From Cyclobacteriaceae bacterium (GTDB lineage: Bacteria > Bacteroidota > Bacteroidia > Cytophagales > Cyclobacteriaceae), in the NCBI GenBank assembly GCA_026129485.1, contig JAHCHY010000002.1:62001-126000 (forward strand): a stretch of DNA of 64,000 nucleotides, read 5' to 3'. Under the pieces are notes generated by a model. The model did no database searches and was not told the origin of the DNA. It saw nothing but the letters and a program-made list of their open reading frames with translations. Shown here in pieces: positions 1 to 8,335 of the stretch. Positions within the stretch are counted from its first letter, which is position 1; every line of letters begins with the position of its first letter. Both the position numbers and the translations under genes were made by a program.

Positions 1-444
1 AATATCCGGGGGCATGACCAACGGAATAAGCATACCCGTTACCAAAAAGCCTTCGTTTACCGGGTGCTTGCGCAGGATGGAAAATACAAACTCAATTCCA
101 AGACCTACACCGTACGATACCACCACAACGGGCAATACCTGCCATAATCCAATTACTATTTTATCACCGAATGCTGCACCGGGTTGGCCGATTGCCAGGA
201 AGTGCTGATGACCCACATTATAAATACCGAACAATAAGCAGGGAACCATGGCGATGATAACTGTCATCATCAAACGCTTCAGGTCAACAGCATCGCGAAT
301 CTGCGCGCCTTTCACATCGTTAGTCGTATTGGGGGCAAACAAAAACGTATCAATAGCCTCGTACGCATAAAAATACTTCTCCAGCTTACCGCCTTTTTCA
401 AAGCTGTGCTTTACCTTATCAAGCTGATTTCTCAAAAACTTCAT
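1..444 (-). CDS. nqrB: Na+-translocating NADH:quinone reductase subunit B (N-terminal part)
   Basis: The first 148 codons are present; the gene runs off the left edge of the window. NqrB is an integral membrane subunit of the sodium-pumping NADH:quinone reductase and carries covalent FMN and the quinone site region. The visible part begins MKFLRNQLDKVKHSFEKGGK, the amphipathic N-terminal stretch typical of NqrB, followed by DTFLFAPNTTN and a first membrane segment (LMMTVIIAMVPCLLFGIYNVG) leading to the next one near the edge. It starts 10 bp after the stop of nqrA on the same strand, so the two are surely co-transcribed. The covalent-FMN threonine lies beyond the edge and cannot be checked. 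The identification rests on the N-terminal pattern plus the nqrA neighbour. Confidence 0.93.
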   Translation of the reverse strand, partial: MKFLRNQLDKVKHSFEKGGKLEKYFYAYEAIDTFLFAPNTTNDVKGAQIRDAVDLKRLMMTVIIAMVPCLLFGIYNVGHQHFLAIGQPGAAFGDKIVIGLWQVLPVVVVSYGVGLGIEFVFSILRKHPVNEGFLVTGMLIPLVMPPDI

Positions 445-454
445 TACAACCGAA

Positions 455-1819
455 TTAACTGTTTTGTACTAATTCAAGTCCTTCTCTTACTATCTCCTGC
501 ACCTTGTGCTTGGATACATCCACAAATTCACACAAGGCAAGATCTTCTTCTATCACTTCGTAAATGCCCAGCGCCTCCATCTCGTCAATGTCTTCGGCTA
601 AAATGCTTTTAAGCAAGTGAGTGGGCAAAACATCCATAGGAATTACCTGCTCAAACACCCCGGTTTGCACAAATGCACGAGGCTCACCATGTGTGTTGGT
701 ATCGGCCACTCTTTCTTTACCGGGCGACAAGAACGAAAGCAATCCAATGGCACGATGGAAGCTGATCTTCTTTGCGCTTGGAGCAATCCAACCCAAAAAC
801 TCGTATTGATCGCCTTCCGGCAGAACACTCACCTGATGATCGTAAAAACCAAGGTGTCCGTCTTTCCCGATTGATGTTCCGGTTAACGGATTTCCTGAAA
901 TTACACGAACATGATTCTGAACTAAGTTACTGTCGATAAATTTCTTTACCGATGCTCCTGTGTACGTTTTATAGTATTGAGGATTCTTAACTTCTGATCC
1001 CACCAACGCGACAATACGCGAAGTATCGTACACGCCATTTAAAAAGAGCTTACCAATTTGAATTACACCAAACGGGTTGATCGTCCAAACTACATCGCCT
1101 TTGTTAATCGGGTCGATGTGGTGAATCTGAACACCTACACAACCTGCCGGGTGCGGGCCGGAGAACTTGTTAACCTCGGCTCCTTTAACCTGCGAGAATA
1201 CGGTTGAAATTTCGCTGGTAGCATGTGTGTTAATATGAACTGACCCGGAGGTAAGTTTCTTTAGAATATCCACGCCTGCCTGAAAGTATTGATCCTGCCC
1301 TTTGAACAGGATGCCGTAATCCGGGGCCAGCGGGTGAGAATCAAAGGCGGAAATATGAATGGCTTTAGGCGTTACGGCCGGGTCGGCTACTACACCAAAC
1401 GGACGCTGAACAAGCGAAGTCCACACACCCGACTTCAAAAGCTGGTCTTTAATGTCAGCCGCATTCAGGTTGTTGATGTCCGATACGGAGTACTTTCTGA
1501 AGTTCTCGTATTCAATTTTTTTGTCAGCCAGGATTTTTATCTCCAGCAGTTTTCTTTTTTCTCCACGCTTTACTTCAACTATTTCACCGCTTACCGGTGC
1601 TGTAAATACAATGTTCTCATGCTTCTTATCGTGAAACAGGGGCGAGCCTGCCCTTACGGTATCGCCCACATTAACTACCGGCTTGGGCATGTAAATGCCA
1701 AAGAAATCGGTCGGCTTGATAACAAACGTTTCGGGTTGGTCGGTTTCAACAACTTTAGGAGCTGCTTTGCCCTTCAGATTGATGGTGAAACCTTTCTTTA
1801 GTCGGATAAATTTGCCCAT
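455..1819 (-). CDS. nqrA: Na+-translocating NADH:quinone reductase subunit A
   Basis: Encodes 454 residues, close to the usual NqrA length of about 446. NqrA is the membrane-associated, cofactor-free subunit of the Na+-NQR respiratory complex and is implicated in quinone binding. The N-terminus (FIRLKKGFTINLKGKA) and the barrel-sandwich region around residues 45-85 (VNVGDTVRAGSPLFHDKK, then TAPVSGEIVEVKRGEKRKLL) are family signatures. SGPHPAGCVGVQIHHIDPI lies mid-protein. No signal peptide or membrane span is visible, as expected for a peripheral cytoplasmic subunit. It is the first gene of the nqr operon and is followed after 10 bp by nqrB. About 115 bp separate it from cmk upstream, so its promoter probably lies in 1820-1934. 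The ATG at 1817-1819 is the natural start. Confidence 0.96.
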   Translation of the reverse strand: MGKFIRLKKGFTINLKGKAAPKVVETDQPETFVIKPTDFFGIYMPKPVVNVGDTVRAGSPLFHDKKHENIVFTAPVSGEIVEVKRGEKRKLLEIKILADKKIEYENFRKYSVSDINNLNAADIKDQLLKSGVWTSLVQRPFGVVADPAVTPKAIHISAFDSHPLAPDYGILFKGQDQYFQAGVDILKKLTSGSVHINTHATSEISTVFSQVKGAEVNKFSGPHPAGCVGVQIHHIDPINKGDVVWTINPFGVIQIGKLFLNGVYDTSRIVALVGSEVKNPQYYKTYTGASVKKFIDSNLVQNHVRVISGNPLTGTSIGKDGHLGFYDHQVSVLPEGDQYEFLGWIAPSAKKISFHRAIGLLSFLSPGKERVADTNTHGEPRAFVQTGVFEQVIPMDVLPTHLLKSILAEDIDEMEALGIYEVIEEDLALCEFVDVSKHKVQEIVREGLELVQNS

Positions 1820-1934
1820 GAGTAAATGGCAGCAATTTTAGTTTAGATCGGGGCAAAATTAGCAATTAAATGCTACCCGCAAAGGCTACCGGAAACAAAG
1901 AATTTATTAGAAAAAACCAGTTTTTGCCGCTCGT

Positions 1935-2630
1935 CTAAACCTGCTTCCCGGGTTGCAAAATCATGCGGGCAACGGCCAGCCGGATCACCTCATCAACCTG
2001 TTCATCAATCGTAATGTGGGTGGTATCAATGCCTTCGGCATCATCGGCTTTGCGCAACGGGCTTTCTTCCCGGTTGCTGTCAATAGAGTCGCGCTGTTTC
2101 AGGTTGGCAACAATGGTATCGATGTCGACCAAGTCGCCTTTTTCCAGCAGCTCCTTTTGCCTGCGGAAGGCACGCACCAGCATATCCGCTGTAAGAAATA
2201 TTTTCAGTTCCGCTCCGGGGAAAACCACTGTTCCGATATCCCGGCCGTCCATCACTACTCCCCGGTCTTTACCCATTCTGCGTTGCTGCTCCACCATAGC
2301 CACGCGCACAGCCCGTATGGCGCTTACCGGGCTTACATTTTCCGAAATTTTCATCTTCCGGATTTCTTTTTCCACATTCCGGCCGTTCAGAAATGTCTGG
2401 CTTATTCCTTTTGAATTAACCACAAATGAAATTTTTATGTCCTGTAAGGCGCGTTCTACTTCCTTAGGATTGGTTAGCGCCACATGCTTATCCAGGAAAT
2501 ACAGCGTAACCGCGCGGTACATAGCTCCCGAATCGATATACCGGTAGCCCAGTTCGCGGGCAACCTCGCGCGCGGTGGTGCTTTTACCGCAGGCTGAATA
2601 TCCATCGATGGCTATTATAATCTTGCGCAT
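1935..2630 (-). CDS. cmk: Cytidylate kinase
   Basis: Cytidylate kinase phosphorylates CMP and dCMP to the diphosphates with ATP and works in the cytoplasm in pyrimidine salvage and nucleotide balance. The P-loop GYSACGKST lies near the N-terminus and is followed by the family motif RYIDSGAMYRAVT. Further family motifs are MDGRDIGTVVFPGAELKIFLTA and a lid region with RDSIDSNREESPLRKADDA. I chose the second in-frame ATG (2628-2630, MRKIIIAIDG) rather than the one at 2639. It places the usual beta-strand directly before the P-loop and removes a 7-bp overlap with the upstream small lipoprotein gene. The length of about 231 residues is normal. The upstream lipoprotein ends 2 bp before this start, suggesting co-transcription. 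Confidence 0.95.
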   Translation of the reverse strand: MRKIIIAIDGYSACGKSTTAREVARELGYRYIDSGAMYRAVTLYFLDKHVALTNPKEVERALQDIKISFVVNSKGISQTFLNGRNVEKEIRKMKISENVSPVSAIRAVRVAMVEQQRRMGKDRGVVMDGRDIGTVVFPGAELKIFLTADMLVRAFRRQKELLEKGDLVDIDTIVANLKQRDSIDSNREESPLRKADDAEGIDTTHITIDEQVDEVIRLAVARMILQPGKQV

Positions 2631-2632
2631 CG

Positions 2633-2815
2633 CTAACAATCTTTAAGCGGACAAGGCATAGGCTTATTCGGGTCTGGCTTTTTGTATTTTGGCTTGTACC
2701 CTTTATTCTGGCTGGCACAGGCCGAAAAAAACATCAATAGCAGTATAAATATTCCGGTTCTCAAAATTTTCGGGTATTGCTCAAAATTATACAGACCAGC
2801 TTTGGCCCCAAACAC
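2633..2815 (-). CDS. Small predicted lipoprotein
   Basis: A 60-codon reading frame directly upstream of cmk on the same strand. It contains a hydrophobic stretch (GIFILLLMFFSAC) ending in a lipobox-like F-S-A-C, so the mature protein would start at the cysteine near residue 33. The rest is a short basic, proline-rich tail (GYKPKYKKPDPNKPMPCP). Such tiny lipoproteins with Lys/Pro tails are common in Bacteroidota genomes and have no known function. The N-terminus before the hydrophobic core is long for a lipoprotein signal. A TTG at 2762-2764 would give the compact signal MRTGIFILLLMFFSAC and may be the real start. The frame ends 2 bp before the preferred cmk start. Real coding is likely but function is unknown. 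Confidence 0.6.
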   Translation of the reverse strand: MFGAKAGLYNFEQYPKILRTGIFILLLMFFSACASQNKGYKPKYKKPDPNKPMPCPLKDC

Positions 2816-2843
2816 TTTTCGATAAATTAACTTTGCTAATCTA

Positions 2844-2851
2844 TATTTTTG
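2844..2851 (+). promoter_or_regulatory. Possible Bacteroidota -7 box
   Basis: TATTTTTG matches the Bacteroidota -7 consensus TAnnTTTG and lies 38 bp before the start of the small coiled-coil gene at 2890. No convincing -33 TTTG box is seen at the expected distance, so this is tentative. Confidence 0.3.
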
Positions 2852-2889
2852 AGATGGCTTCTATTAAATTGAAAAAATAAAACCGGGTT

Positions 2890-3159
2890 ATGGAAGAAAA
2901 TGATGAAGGAAAAGCAGAAAAGTTTTTCAGTGAGTTTGGCAAAAAAATGGATTCGTTTCTGGCCGAAGTAAAAGATGCGGGTACACGGGTGGAGGCCGAT
3001 ATGAAACAAAAGTATGAGGAGCTGAAAGCGGCTGCCGAAAAATTAAAGAATGAAGCCGAAAACAAGGAACGTTGGAAAGAAGTAGAGGCTGCTTTAAAAA
3101 AGGCAGGTGAAGAATTGAACCATGCTGTTAAAGCCGCTTTTAAGAAGCCCAATGGTTAG
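2890..3159 (+). CDS. Small charged alpha-helical (coiled-coil) protein
   Basis: Encodes 89 residues, almost entirely Lys, Glu and Ala in a helical pattern (for example KQKYEELKAAAEKLKNEAEN). There is no hydrophobic segment and no cysteine. It looks like a soluble coiled-coil or apolipophorin-like helical bundle. I do not recognise a named family. The frame is free of stops, begins with a good ATG, and is bounded by a perfect inverted repeat just after the stop. The complementary frame at this place is low-complexity and probably a shadow. It is alone on the plus strand, convergent with the MATE exporter gene and divergent from the lipoprotein-cmk pair. It may be a stress-type or nucleoid-associated small protein, but that is a guess. 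Confidence 0.7.
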   Translation: MEENDEGKAEKFFSEFGKKMDSFLAEVKDAGTRVEADMKQKYEELKAAAEKLKNEAENKERWKEVEAALKKAGEELNHAVKAAFKKPNG

Positions 3160-3160
3160 T

Positions 3161-3221
3161 TAGTCTTTAGTTGATAGTCCATAGTTATAAGTATTGGCTA
3201 TGGACTATCAACTAAAGACTA
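3161..3221. terminator. Perfect 24-bp inverted repeat between convergent genes
   Basis: Arms 3161-3184 and 3198-3221 are exact reverse complements with a 13-nt loop. The arms carry the core AGTCCATAG. The structure begins 2 bp after the stop of the coiled-coil gene and ends 4 bp before the stop of the MATE gene, so it probably terminates transcription from both sides. The core recurs at 59949-60020. Confidence 0.75.
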
Positions 3222-3225
3222 CGGG

Positions 3226-4635
3226 CTAAATTTTAACGTTTTTCCATTTCCCTCTTTTGAAGATGATCATGGCTGCAATAGCCATAAGCGTTTCGGCCAG
3301 CACAATAGCCAGGAATACGCCTTTTGCTTCCAATCCCCAATAGATGGCCGCCAGGTACGCAAACGGAATCTGGAATACCCAAAACCCGAATATGTTCAGA
3401 ATGGTTGGCGTGTACGTATCGCCCGCACCGTTAATTCCCTGCGCCATTACCATACCGTAGCCGTAGAAAATATAACCCAGACTTACATACCGTAACGCCT
3501 GTGTACCATATTCCAGCACTTCAGGCTGCGTGCTGAACAAGCTGATAATAGAAGGTGCAAACACCAGGAACACGATCATGACAAATGCCATAAAGAAGGC
3601 ATTGTAGTATGCCGCCCGCCACACTGCGGTTTCAGCGCGATCGGGCTGCCCGGCACCGAGGTTCTGGCCCACCAATGTTGCCGCTGCATTGGCCATTCCC
3701 CACGAGGGCAACAACGTGAAAACAAAAACCCGGATAGCGATGGTATAGCCGGCCACCGCGTTATCGCCAAACGTGGACATAACACGCATCAGGAAAATCC
3801 AGCTGGCAGAGCCGATGATGAATTGCAAAATGCTGCCACCCGAAACCTTTATTACATTTAAAATGATATTGGCGCGCACAGCCAGCGTACTCCAGTTTAC
3901 CCGGACAATACCTTTGCCTCCTAACAAGTAATACAATTGAAATAATACCCCTATGCCCCGGCCGATGTTGGTTGCAATAGCTGCACCTTCAACACCCATA
4001 GCGGGTATGAATGCGAAACCAAAAATAAAGATCGGGTCAAGTATAATGTTCAGCGTGTTTGCCAGCAGCAACGATTTCATGGCAATAGCTGCATTGCCGG
4101 CTCCGCGGAATACCGCATTAATCAAAAACAACAATGTAACGGTATAGTTACCGGCAAACATCCACAGGGCATACCCCGCACTGGAATCTACCACCTGTTG
4201 CGAGGCGCCCATCAAAAGCAGGATATCTTTGTGGTAAAAAATACCCGCCATACTTATTACAAATGCAACACCCAATGCCAGGTAAATAGCTTGCACGGCT
4301 GCAATGCTGGCTCCTTTACGATCGTTTTCCCCCACCCTGCGCGCCACTATAGCGGTGGCTCCCATGCCTAAGCCCATAGCCAGCGAGTACAAAATGCTAA
4401 GAACCGATTCCGTATAGCCTACCGCAGCTACTGCATTGCTGTCGTTTAGCATGCTTACAAAATAGATGTCAACTACGGCAAAAATGGATTCCATTCCCAT
4501 TTCTACTACCATAGGTATTGCCAATAGAAAAATAGCCCGGTTAAGCCCTAAGCGCGTATAATCCTGCTCAACGCCAAGTACGGCTTCTTTAAAAAGATGG
4601 AAAACAGAAATAATCCTGGAAAAAACTCCTTTCAT
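3226..4635 (-). CDS. MATE family multidrug/cation efflux transporter
   Basis: An inner-membrane exporter of the multidrug and toxic compound extrusion family, which typically exchanges Na+ or H+ for organic cations. It has about twelve hydrophobic segments in two related halves. The first opens LNRAIFLLAIPMVVEMGMES and continues with VDIYFVSMLNDSNAVAAVG. A MATE-typical stretch (SLAMGLGMGATAIVARRVGE) follows the second segment, and AATLVGQNLGAGQPDRAE is its counterpart in the second half. The reading frame is open up to an ATG at 4716. The first 27 residues of that longer version (rich in Gly, Pro, Gln) look like translated leader, so I prefer the ATG at 4633-4635 (MKGVFSRIISVFHLF); the longer form gives 496 residues. 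The substrate cannot be told from sequence. It stands alone, convergent with the small coiled-coil gene. Confidence 0.9.
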   Translation of the reverse strand: MKGVFSRIISVFHLFKEAVLGVEQDYTRLGLNRAIFLLAIPMVVEMGMESIFAVVDIYFVSMLNDSNAVAAVGYTESVLSILYSLAMGLGMGATAIVARRVGENDRKGASIAAVQAIYLALGVAFVISMAGIFYHKDILLLMGASQQVVDSSAGYALWMFAGNYTVTLLFLINAVFRGAGNAAIAMKSLLLANTLNIILDPIFIFGFAFIPAMGVEGAAIATNIGRGIGVLFQLYYLLGGKGIVRVNWSTLAVRANIILNVIKVSGGSILQFIIGSASWIFLMRVMSTFGDNAVAGYTIAIRVFVFTLLPSWGMANAAATLVGQNLGAGQPDRAETAVWRAAYYNAFFMAFVMIVFLVFAPSIISLFSTQPEVLEYGTQALRYVSLGYIFYGYGMVMAQGINGAGDTYTPTILNIFGFWVFQIPFAYLAAIYWGLEAKGVFLAIVLAETLMAIAAMIIFKRGKWKNVKI

Positions 4636-4710
4636 GAAACTGGAAATAAAATAAATGATTGATTCTTGTATTTGCCCTTGGGCGGGACGACCCGGTGCGT
4701 AACCGGAATA

Positions 4711-4755
4711 ATTCAACCTGTCCCCGATACTTCGGGGTTGTCCTGCTGGTTGAAT
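4711..4755. repeat. Nested palindrome upstream of the MATE gene
   Basis: An inner palindrome CCCCGATACTTCGGGG (4722-4737) is enclosed by the arms ATTCAACC (4711-4718) and GGTTGAAT (4748-4755). It could form a cruciform or an mRNA hairpin. It overlaps the longer possible N-terminus of the MATE gene, which argues for the shorter start. Confidence 0.5.
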
Positions 4756-4849
4756 TTAGAATACAAGCTTCATGGTTCGTGAGTGTTTTGTGATGTAAAT
4801 ATCACGGAAAAAATCCGGAAAAGTTTAATGTATCGTCCGCTAAAAATAA

Positions 4850-4873
4850 AAAAGGGAGCCCGGGCTCCCTTTT
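4850..4873 (-). terminator. Rho-independent terminator of the ribosomal-protein/tsf operon
   Basis: A perfect 24-bp GC-rich palindrome (AAAAGGGAGCCC and its complement) 26 bp after the tsf stop. On the minus strand it is followed by a T-rich run, the classic intrinsic terminator layout. Confidence 0.9.
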
Positions 4874-4898
4874 AGCTATACTCAATCAACGGATTACC

Positions 4899-5732
4899 CT
4901 ACCCTATCGCAACACGCTTAAACTCGGCAACGGTTAAGCCCTTGGTTACACTATCCAAGTATTGGGCAACTGTTTTGGAGCTGTCTTTCACAAATGCCTG
5001 CGGAAGCAACGTGTTTTCCTTGTAGAATTTATTCAGCTTACCCTGGGCGATTTTTTCTACCATGTTTTCAGGCTTGCCTTCTGCCAGTATCTGGGCTTTG
5101 GCAATTTCAAGCTCTTTTTCAATCAAGGTTTTATCTACACCTTTCTCATCTACAGCAACCGGGTTCATGGCTGCAATCTGCATACCCACATCTTTACCGG
5201 CTTCTGTTACATCCTTACCATTTACACCTTTCAATGATACCAGCACGCCTAACTTGCTGCCGGCATGAATATAAGGTACAATGGCTTCGCCTTTCATGTG
5301 AACAAATGCGCTCACCTCTAACTTCTCTCCGATTTTTCCTACCAGCTCGGTAATCTTATCATTTACAGTCAGGTTGCCGACTGCCTCAGCCAGCAAAGCT
5401 TCTTTGGTTGCAGGCTTTTTGGCGAAAGCCGTTTCTACAATCAGCTTACCGAGGCCCTGGAATTCTTCATTCTTGGCAACAAAGTCCGTTTCGCAGTTCA
5501 ATGCAACCAGGAACGCTTCCGTCTTATCATCGGAAGTTTTTACAAATACCGAACCTTCCTTAGCATCTTTATCGGAACGGCTGGCCGATACTTTCTGACC
5601 TTTCTTTCTTAGAATTTCGATGGCTTTATCAAAATCGCCATTTGCTTCGGTTAGCGCTTTTTTACAATCCATCATACCGGCACCGGTCATGGTGCGCAGC
5701 TTATTTACATCTTGTGCACTTATTGCTGACAT
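4899..5732 (-). CDS. tsf: Translation elongation factor Ts
   Basis: The guanine nucleotide exchange factor for EF-Tu, acting in the cytoplasm; 277 residues, normal for the family. The N-terminal UBA-like domain carries the signature VNKLRTMTGAGMMDCKKAL. The dimerisation and core domains follow, with the conserved CETDFVAKNEEF. It is the last gene of the rplM-rpsI-rpsB-tsf run on the minus strand, with a strong intrinsic terminator after it. A hairpin lies in the 118-bp gap from rpsB and may tune its expression relative to rpsB. The ATG at 5730-5732 agrees with the usual N-terminus (MSAISAQDVNKLR). Confidence 0.97.
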   Translation of the reverse strand: MSAISAQDVNKLRTMTGAGMMDCKKALTEANGDFDKAIEILRKKGQKVSASRSDKDAKEGSVFVKTSDDKTEAFLVALNCETDFVAKNEEFQGLGKLIVETAFAKKPATKEALLAEAVGNLTVNDKITELVGKIGEKLEVSAFVHMKGEAIVPYIHAGSKLGVLVSLKGVNGKDVTEAGKDVGMQIAAMNPVAVDEKGVDKTLIEKELEIAKAQILAEGKPENMVEKIAQGKLNKFYKENTLLPQAFVKDSSKTVAQYLDSVTKGLTVAEFKRVAIG

Positions 5733-5779
5733 ACGTATTTATGTTTTGAATTTTGATTTTGTACTTCTCTTAAAAAATT

Positions 5780-5804
5780 AAACACCGGCTTTAGGCCGAT
5801 GTTT
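5780..5804 (-). terminator. Hairpin between rpsB and tsf (attenuator or partial terminator)
   Basis: Ten-base arms (AAACACCGGC and its near-complement) with one C-A mismatch and a 5-nt loop. On the minus strand a run of T follows. It lies inside the rpsB-tsf gap, so it may reduce read-through from rpsB into tsf. Confidence 0.6.
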
Positions 5805-5850
5805 AACCTTATTTTTTTAACGTTAGAACCCGCCACACGGCAGGCATCGG

Positions 5851-6621
5851 CTATTCAACTTCTTCTACGGCCTCATCAACCTTACGCTTCTCCTCTTCGT
5901 CTTTCTTATGGCCGGCTTCTTCCTTATCTTTCTTACGCTCCATTAAAGCTTCTTCAATGGCTTTTCCGATGTGGCCGGTAATCAATGTAATTGACTTGAA
6001 GGCATCATCGTTAGCCGGAATCGGGAAATCGATATTGGAAGGATCGGAGTTGGTATCTACCATAGCAAACACCGGGATGTTCAGCTTCTGGGCTTCCGCT
6101 ACCGCAATGTGCTCGCGTTTAACATCTACCACAAACAAGGCTGCAGGAAGACGGTTAAGATCGGTGATTCCGCCCAACAATCTTTCCAGCTTGGCTTTTT
6201 CACGTGTAATCATCAAACGCTCGCGCTTCGCTAGGTTGTTGAAAGCCTCATCCTTCATCAGCTTTTCGATCTGCGCCAGCTTTTTCAACGACTTGCGGAT
6301 AGTTGCAAAGTTGGTAAGCATGCCACCCAGCCAACGCTCCGTTACATACGGCATGTTCAGGCGGGTTGCTTCCGTGGTGATAATGTCTTTGGCCTGTTTC
6401 TTGGTGGCTACGAACATGATCTTACGACCTGAGCGAACAATGTTCTTCAACGCATACGTGGCTTCATCCAGGCACTTCAGCGTTTTGTTCAAATCGATAA
6501 TGTGGATACCGTTGTTTTCCATAAAGATGTACTCCGCCATCTTCGGGTTCCACTTGCGGGTAAGGTGTCCGAAGTGAACACCTGCATCCATTAAACTTTC
6601 TGTTGTTAATTTCTCTGCCAT
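5851..6621 (-). CDS. rpsB: 30S ribosomal protein S2
   Basis: A structural protein of the small ribosomal subunit; 256 residues. Motifs are LMDAGVHFGHLTRKWNPKM at the N-terminus, IHIIDLNKTLKCL, and the conserved WLGGMLTNFATIRKSLKKL near the middle. The region around residues 150-200 (GGITDLNRLPAALFVVDVKREHIAVAEA, then VDTNSDPSNIDFPIPANDDA) is diagnostic. The C-terminal 30 residues are a Lys/Glu-rich tail (EEAGHKKDEEEKRK) extending past the core fold, as in other Bacteroidota S2 proteins. It lies 13 bp after rpsI on the same strand and before tsf, the classic neighbour. Confidence 0.97.
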   Translation of the reverse strand: MAEKLTTESLMDAGVHFGHLTRKWNPKMAEYIFMENNGIHIIDLNKTLKCLDEATYALKNIVRSGRKIMFVATKKQAKDIITTEATRLNMPYVTERWLGGMLTNFATIRKSLKKLAQIEKLMKDEAFNNLAKRERLMITREKAKLERLLGGITDLNRLPAALFVVDVKREHIAVAEAQKLNIPVFAMVDTNSDPSNIDFPIPANDDAFKSITLITGHIGKAIEEALMERKKDKEEAGHKKDEEEKRKVDEAVEEVE

Positions 6622-6634
6622 GCTGCTATATCGA

Positions 6635-7021
6635 TTAACGCTTGCTGAACTGGAATCTTCTTCTTGCCTTTCTGCGACCCGGTTTCTTTCTTTCCACCAT
6701 GCGCGAATCGCGGGTTAACAAACCTTCCTTCTTCAACGGAGGGCGGTTTTCGGTATTGATGTTAACCAGTGCGCGGGCAATACCCAGGCGAATAGCTTCG
6801 GCCTGGCCTTTTGTTCCGCCACCTTCTACGTTAACCGTTACATCGTACTGTCCATCAGCTTTTACAAGCGTAATGGCCTGCTTAACCGTGGTTTGGAGAA
6901 TTTCCGACTTGAAATAGTCACTCAGGGCGCGGTCGTTTACCGTAATCTCACCTTTGCCCGGCTTTACATAAACCCGTGCAATCGAAGTTTTTCTTCTACC
7001 GATGGTATTAATGATCTCCAT
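6635..7021 (-). CDS. rpsI: 30S ribosomal protein S9
   Basis: A small-subunit ribosomal protein of 128 residues whose C-terminal tail reaches the P-site tRNA. Conserved features are INTIGRRKTSIARVYVKPGKG at the start, VEGGGTKGQAEAIRLGIARAL in the middle, and the universal C-terminus KARRRFQFSKR. The gene follows rplM by 2 bp, so the two are translationally close-coupled. Such L13-S9 pairing is nearly universal in bacteria. Confidence 0.97.
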   Translation of the reverse strand: MEIINTIGRRKTSIARVYVKPGKGEITVNDRALSDYFKSEILQTTVKQAITLVKADGQYDVTVNVEGGGTKGQAEAIRLGIARALVNINTENRPPLKKEGLLTRDSRMVERKKPGRRKARRRFQFSKR

Positions 7022-7023
7022 TA

Positions 7024-7470
7024 TCAGAATTTTATTTCTTTAGGTTGTTGTGCTGTATGAGGATGCTCGTTGCCGGCATACACATGCAGGCTGCGGAATA
7101 ACTCGCGCCCCAGGCTGTTCTTGGGAAGCATACCTCTTACCGAATGCTCCACCAAACGCTCGGGATGCTTGCTGTTCCCGATCATTTTAGGGGTTAATAC
7201 CCGCTGGCCACCCGGATAGCCCGAATAGCTGAAATACACCCGGTCAGTCCATTTTTTACCAGTCATGCGGATTTTGTCGGCATTGATAACCACTACGTGG
7301 TCTCCCGTATCCACATTTGGGGTATAGCTCGGCTTATGCTTGCCGCGCAATACGCGTGCTACCTGGCTGGCCACGCGACCCAGTACCTGGTCTTTTGCAT
7401 CAACCAATACCCAACCTTTTTCTACGGTTGTCTTGTTGGCATTGATTGTCTTATAGCTGTTGTGATCCAC
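7024..7470 (-). CDS. rplM: 50S ribosomal protein L13
   Basis: A large-subunit ribosomal protein of 148 residues, an early assembly protein that binds 23S rRNA. Family motifs are WVLVDAKDQVLGRVASQVARVLRGKHKP at the N-terminus, the conserved DHVVVINADKIRMTGKKW, and the C-terminal block VRGMLPKNSLGRELFRSLHVYAGNEHPH. It is the first gene of the rplM-rpsI-rpsB-tsf operon. The 134-bp gap upstream (7471-7604) probably holds the operon promoter and leader, though I see no clear regulatory hairpin there. Confidence 0.97.
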   Translation of the reverse strand: MDHNSYKTINANKTTVEKGWVLVDAKDQVLGRVASQVARVLRGKHKPSYTPNVDTGDHVVVINADKIRMTGKKWTDRVYFSYSGYPGGQRVLTPKMIGNSKHPERLVEHSVRGMLPKNSLGRELFRSLHVYAGNEHPHTAQQPKEIKF

Positions 7471-7604
7471 TTTTTTTGCTTTAAAACCTATATAATTAAC
7501 ACTACCCCTTCAAAAAGGGACACAAAAGTAGATTTCAGAAACTGAATATGCAAGCCGGCATCAAGATTTACCGACTTAATTAAAGAATTGAAAACCCAGC
7601 ATTT

Positions 7605-8324
7605 TCAGCGTTTATGACCCGATAGCTGACGGATAAGCGCCTGGAAATCTTTTGGGTAAGGGGCTTCAATTGAGCAACCATCCCCCTTAACAAGTAAAAA
7701 CCGGAGGGAACGGGCATGAAGGGCCATTCTTTTTACCAAAGGTTCTTCATCGGTCATTTTTTTCAGGTTGAACCCTCTTTTTATCGCTGAAACAAAAAAA
7801 GGTTTGCCGCCATATAAGGTATCGCCCGTAATGGAGGCCCCCAGCCTGGCCAGGTGAATGCGGATCTGGTGCATGCGGCCTGTTACCGGCTTACACTCCA
7901 CCAGCGTATGGGCCTTAAAAGCCTGGAGGGTAGTAAAATAAGTTTGGGCATCCTTACCGGAACGTGAAATCTTAACCGTTCCATCATTTTGCTTCAGGAT
8001 CGGGGCATCCACCAACTGATCATTAAAATTATGAATCCCGTCTACCACGGCATGATAGATTTTCGTTACCTCCCGGTTTTCAAATTGCATGCTCAGGTGG
8101 CGATAGGCTTCCGGGTTACGGGCAATAGCCAACACACCGGAGGTATCCTTATCTAACCGGTGGCATACCTGAGCCTGCGGTTCATACTCACGGGCTAATT
8201 CCAGAATGTTAGTGGGGTCCTGGCGGTCTTCCAGCGTGGCAATGAATGGCGGCTTATTAATGAGGATAAAATCCGAATCTTCGAACAGGACGGCATCCTG
8301 AAACCTGAGCTTTGAAATTTTCAC
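7605..8324 (-). CDS. RluA-family pseudouridine synthase
   Basis: An RNA-modifying enzyme that isomerises uridine to pseudouridine in rRNA or tRNA. The catalytic signature HRLDKDTSGVLAIARN, with the nucleophilic Asp, lies near residue 57. Family motif II is seen as KPVTGRMHQIRIHLARLGASITGDTLYGG near residues 140-170. The protein is short (239 residues) and starts directly with the catalytic domain, so the S4 RNA-binding domain of RluC/D-type enzymes is missing. This fits the single-domain RluA/TruC-like group, and the exact target base cannot be told. It is followed 11 bp further upstream (in strand terms) by the phoR-like kinase gene, so it may be the last gene of that operon. Confidence 0.9.
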   Translation of the reverse strand: MKISKLRFQDAVLFEDSDFILINKPPFIATLEDRQDPTNILELAREYEPQAQVCHRLDKDTSGVLAIARNPEAYRHLSMQFENREVTKIYHAVVDGIHNFNDQLVDAPILKQNDGTVKISRSGKDAQTYFTTLQAFKAHTLVECKPVTGRMHQIRIHLARLGASITGDTLYGGKPFFVSAIKRGFNLKKMTDEEPLVKRMALHARSLRFLLVKGDGCSIEAPYPKDFQALIRQLSGHKR

Positions 8325-8335
8325 AGCGCAAGTTA

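Noticed and set aside
1289-1801. A 170-codon frame opposite nqrA
   Set aside because: Lies entirely antisense to a well conserved gene and shows no motif; shadow frame.
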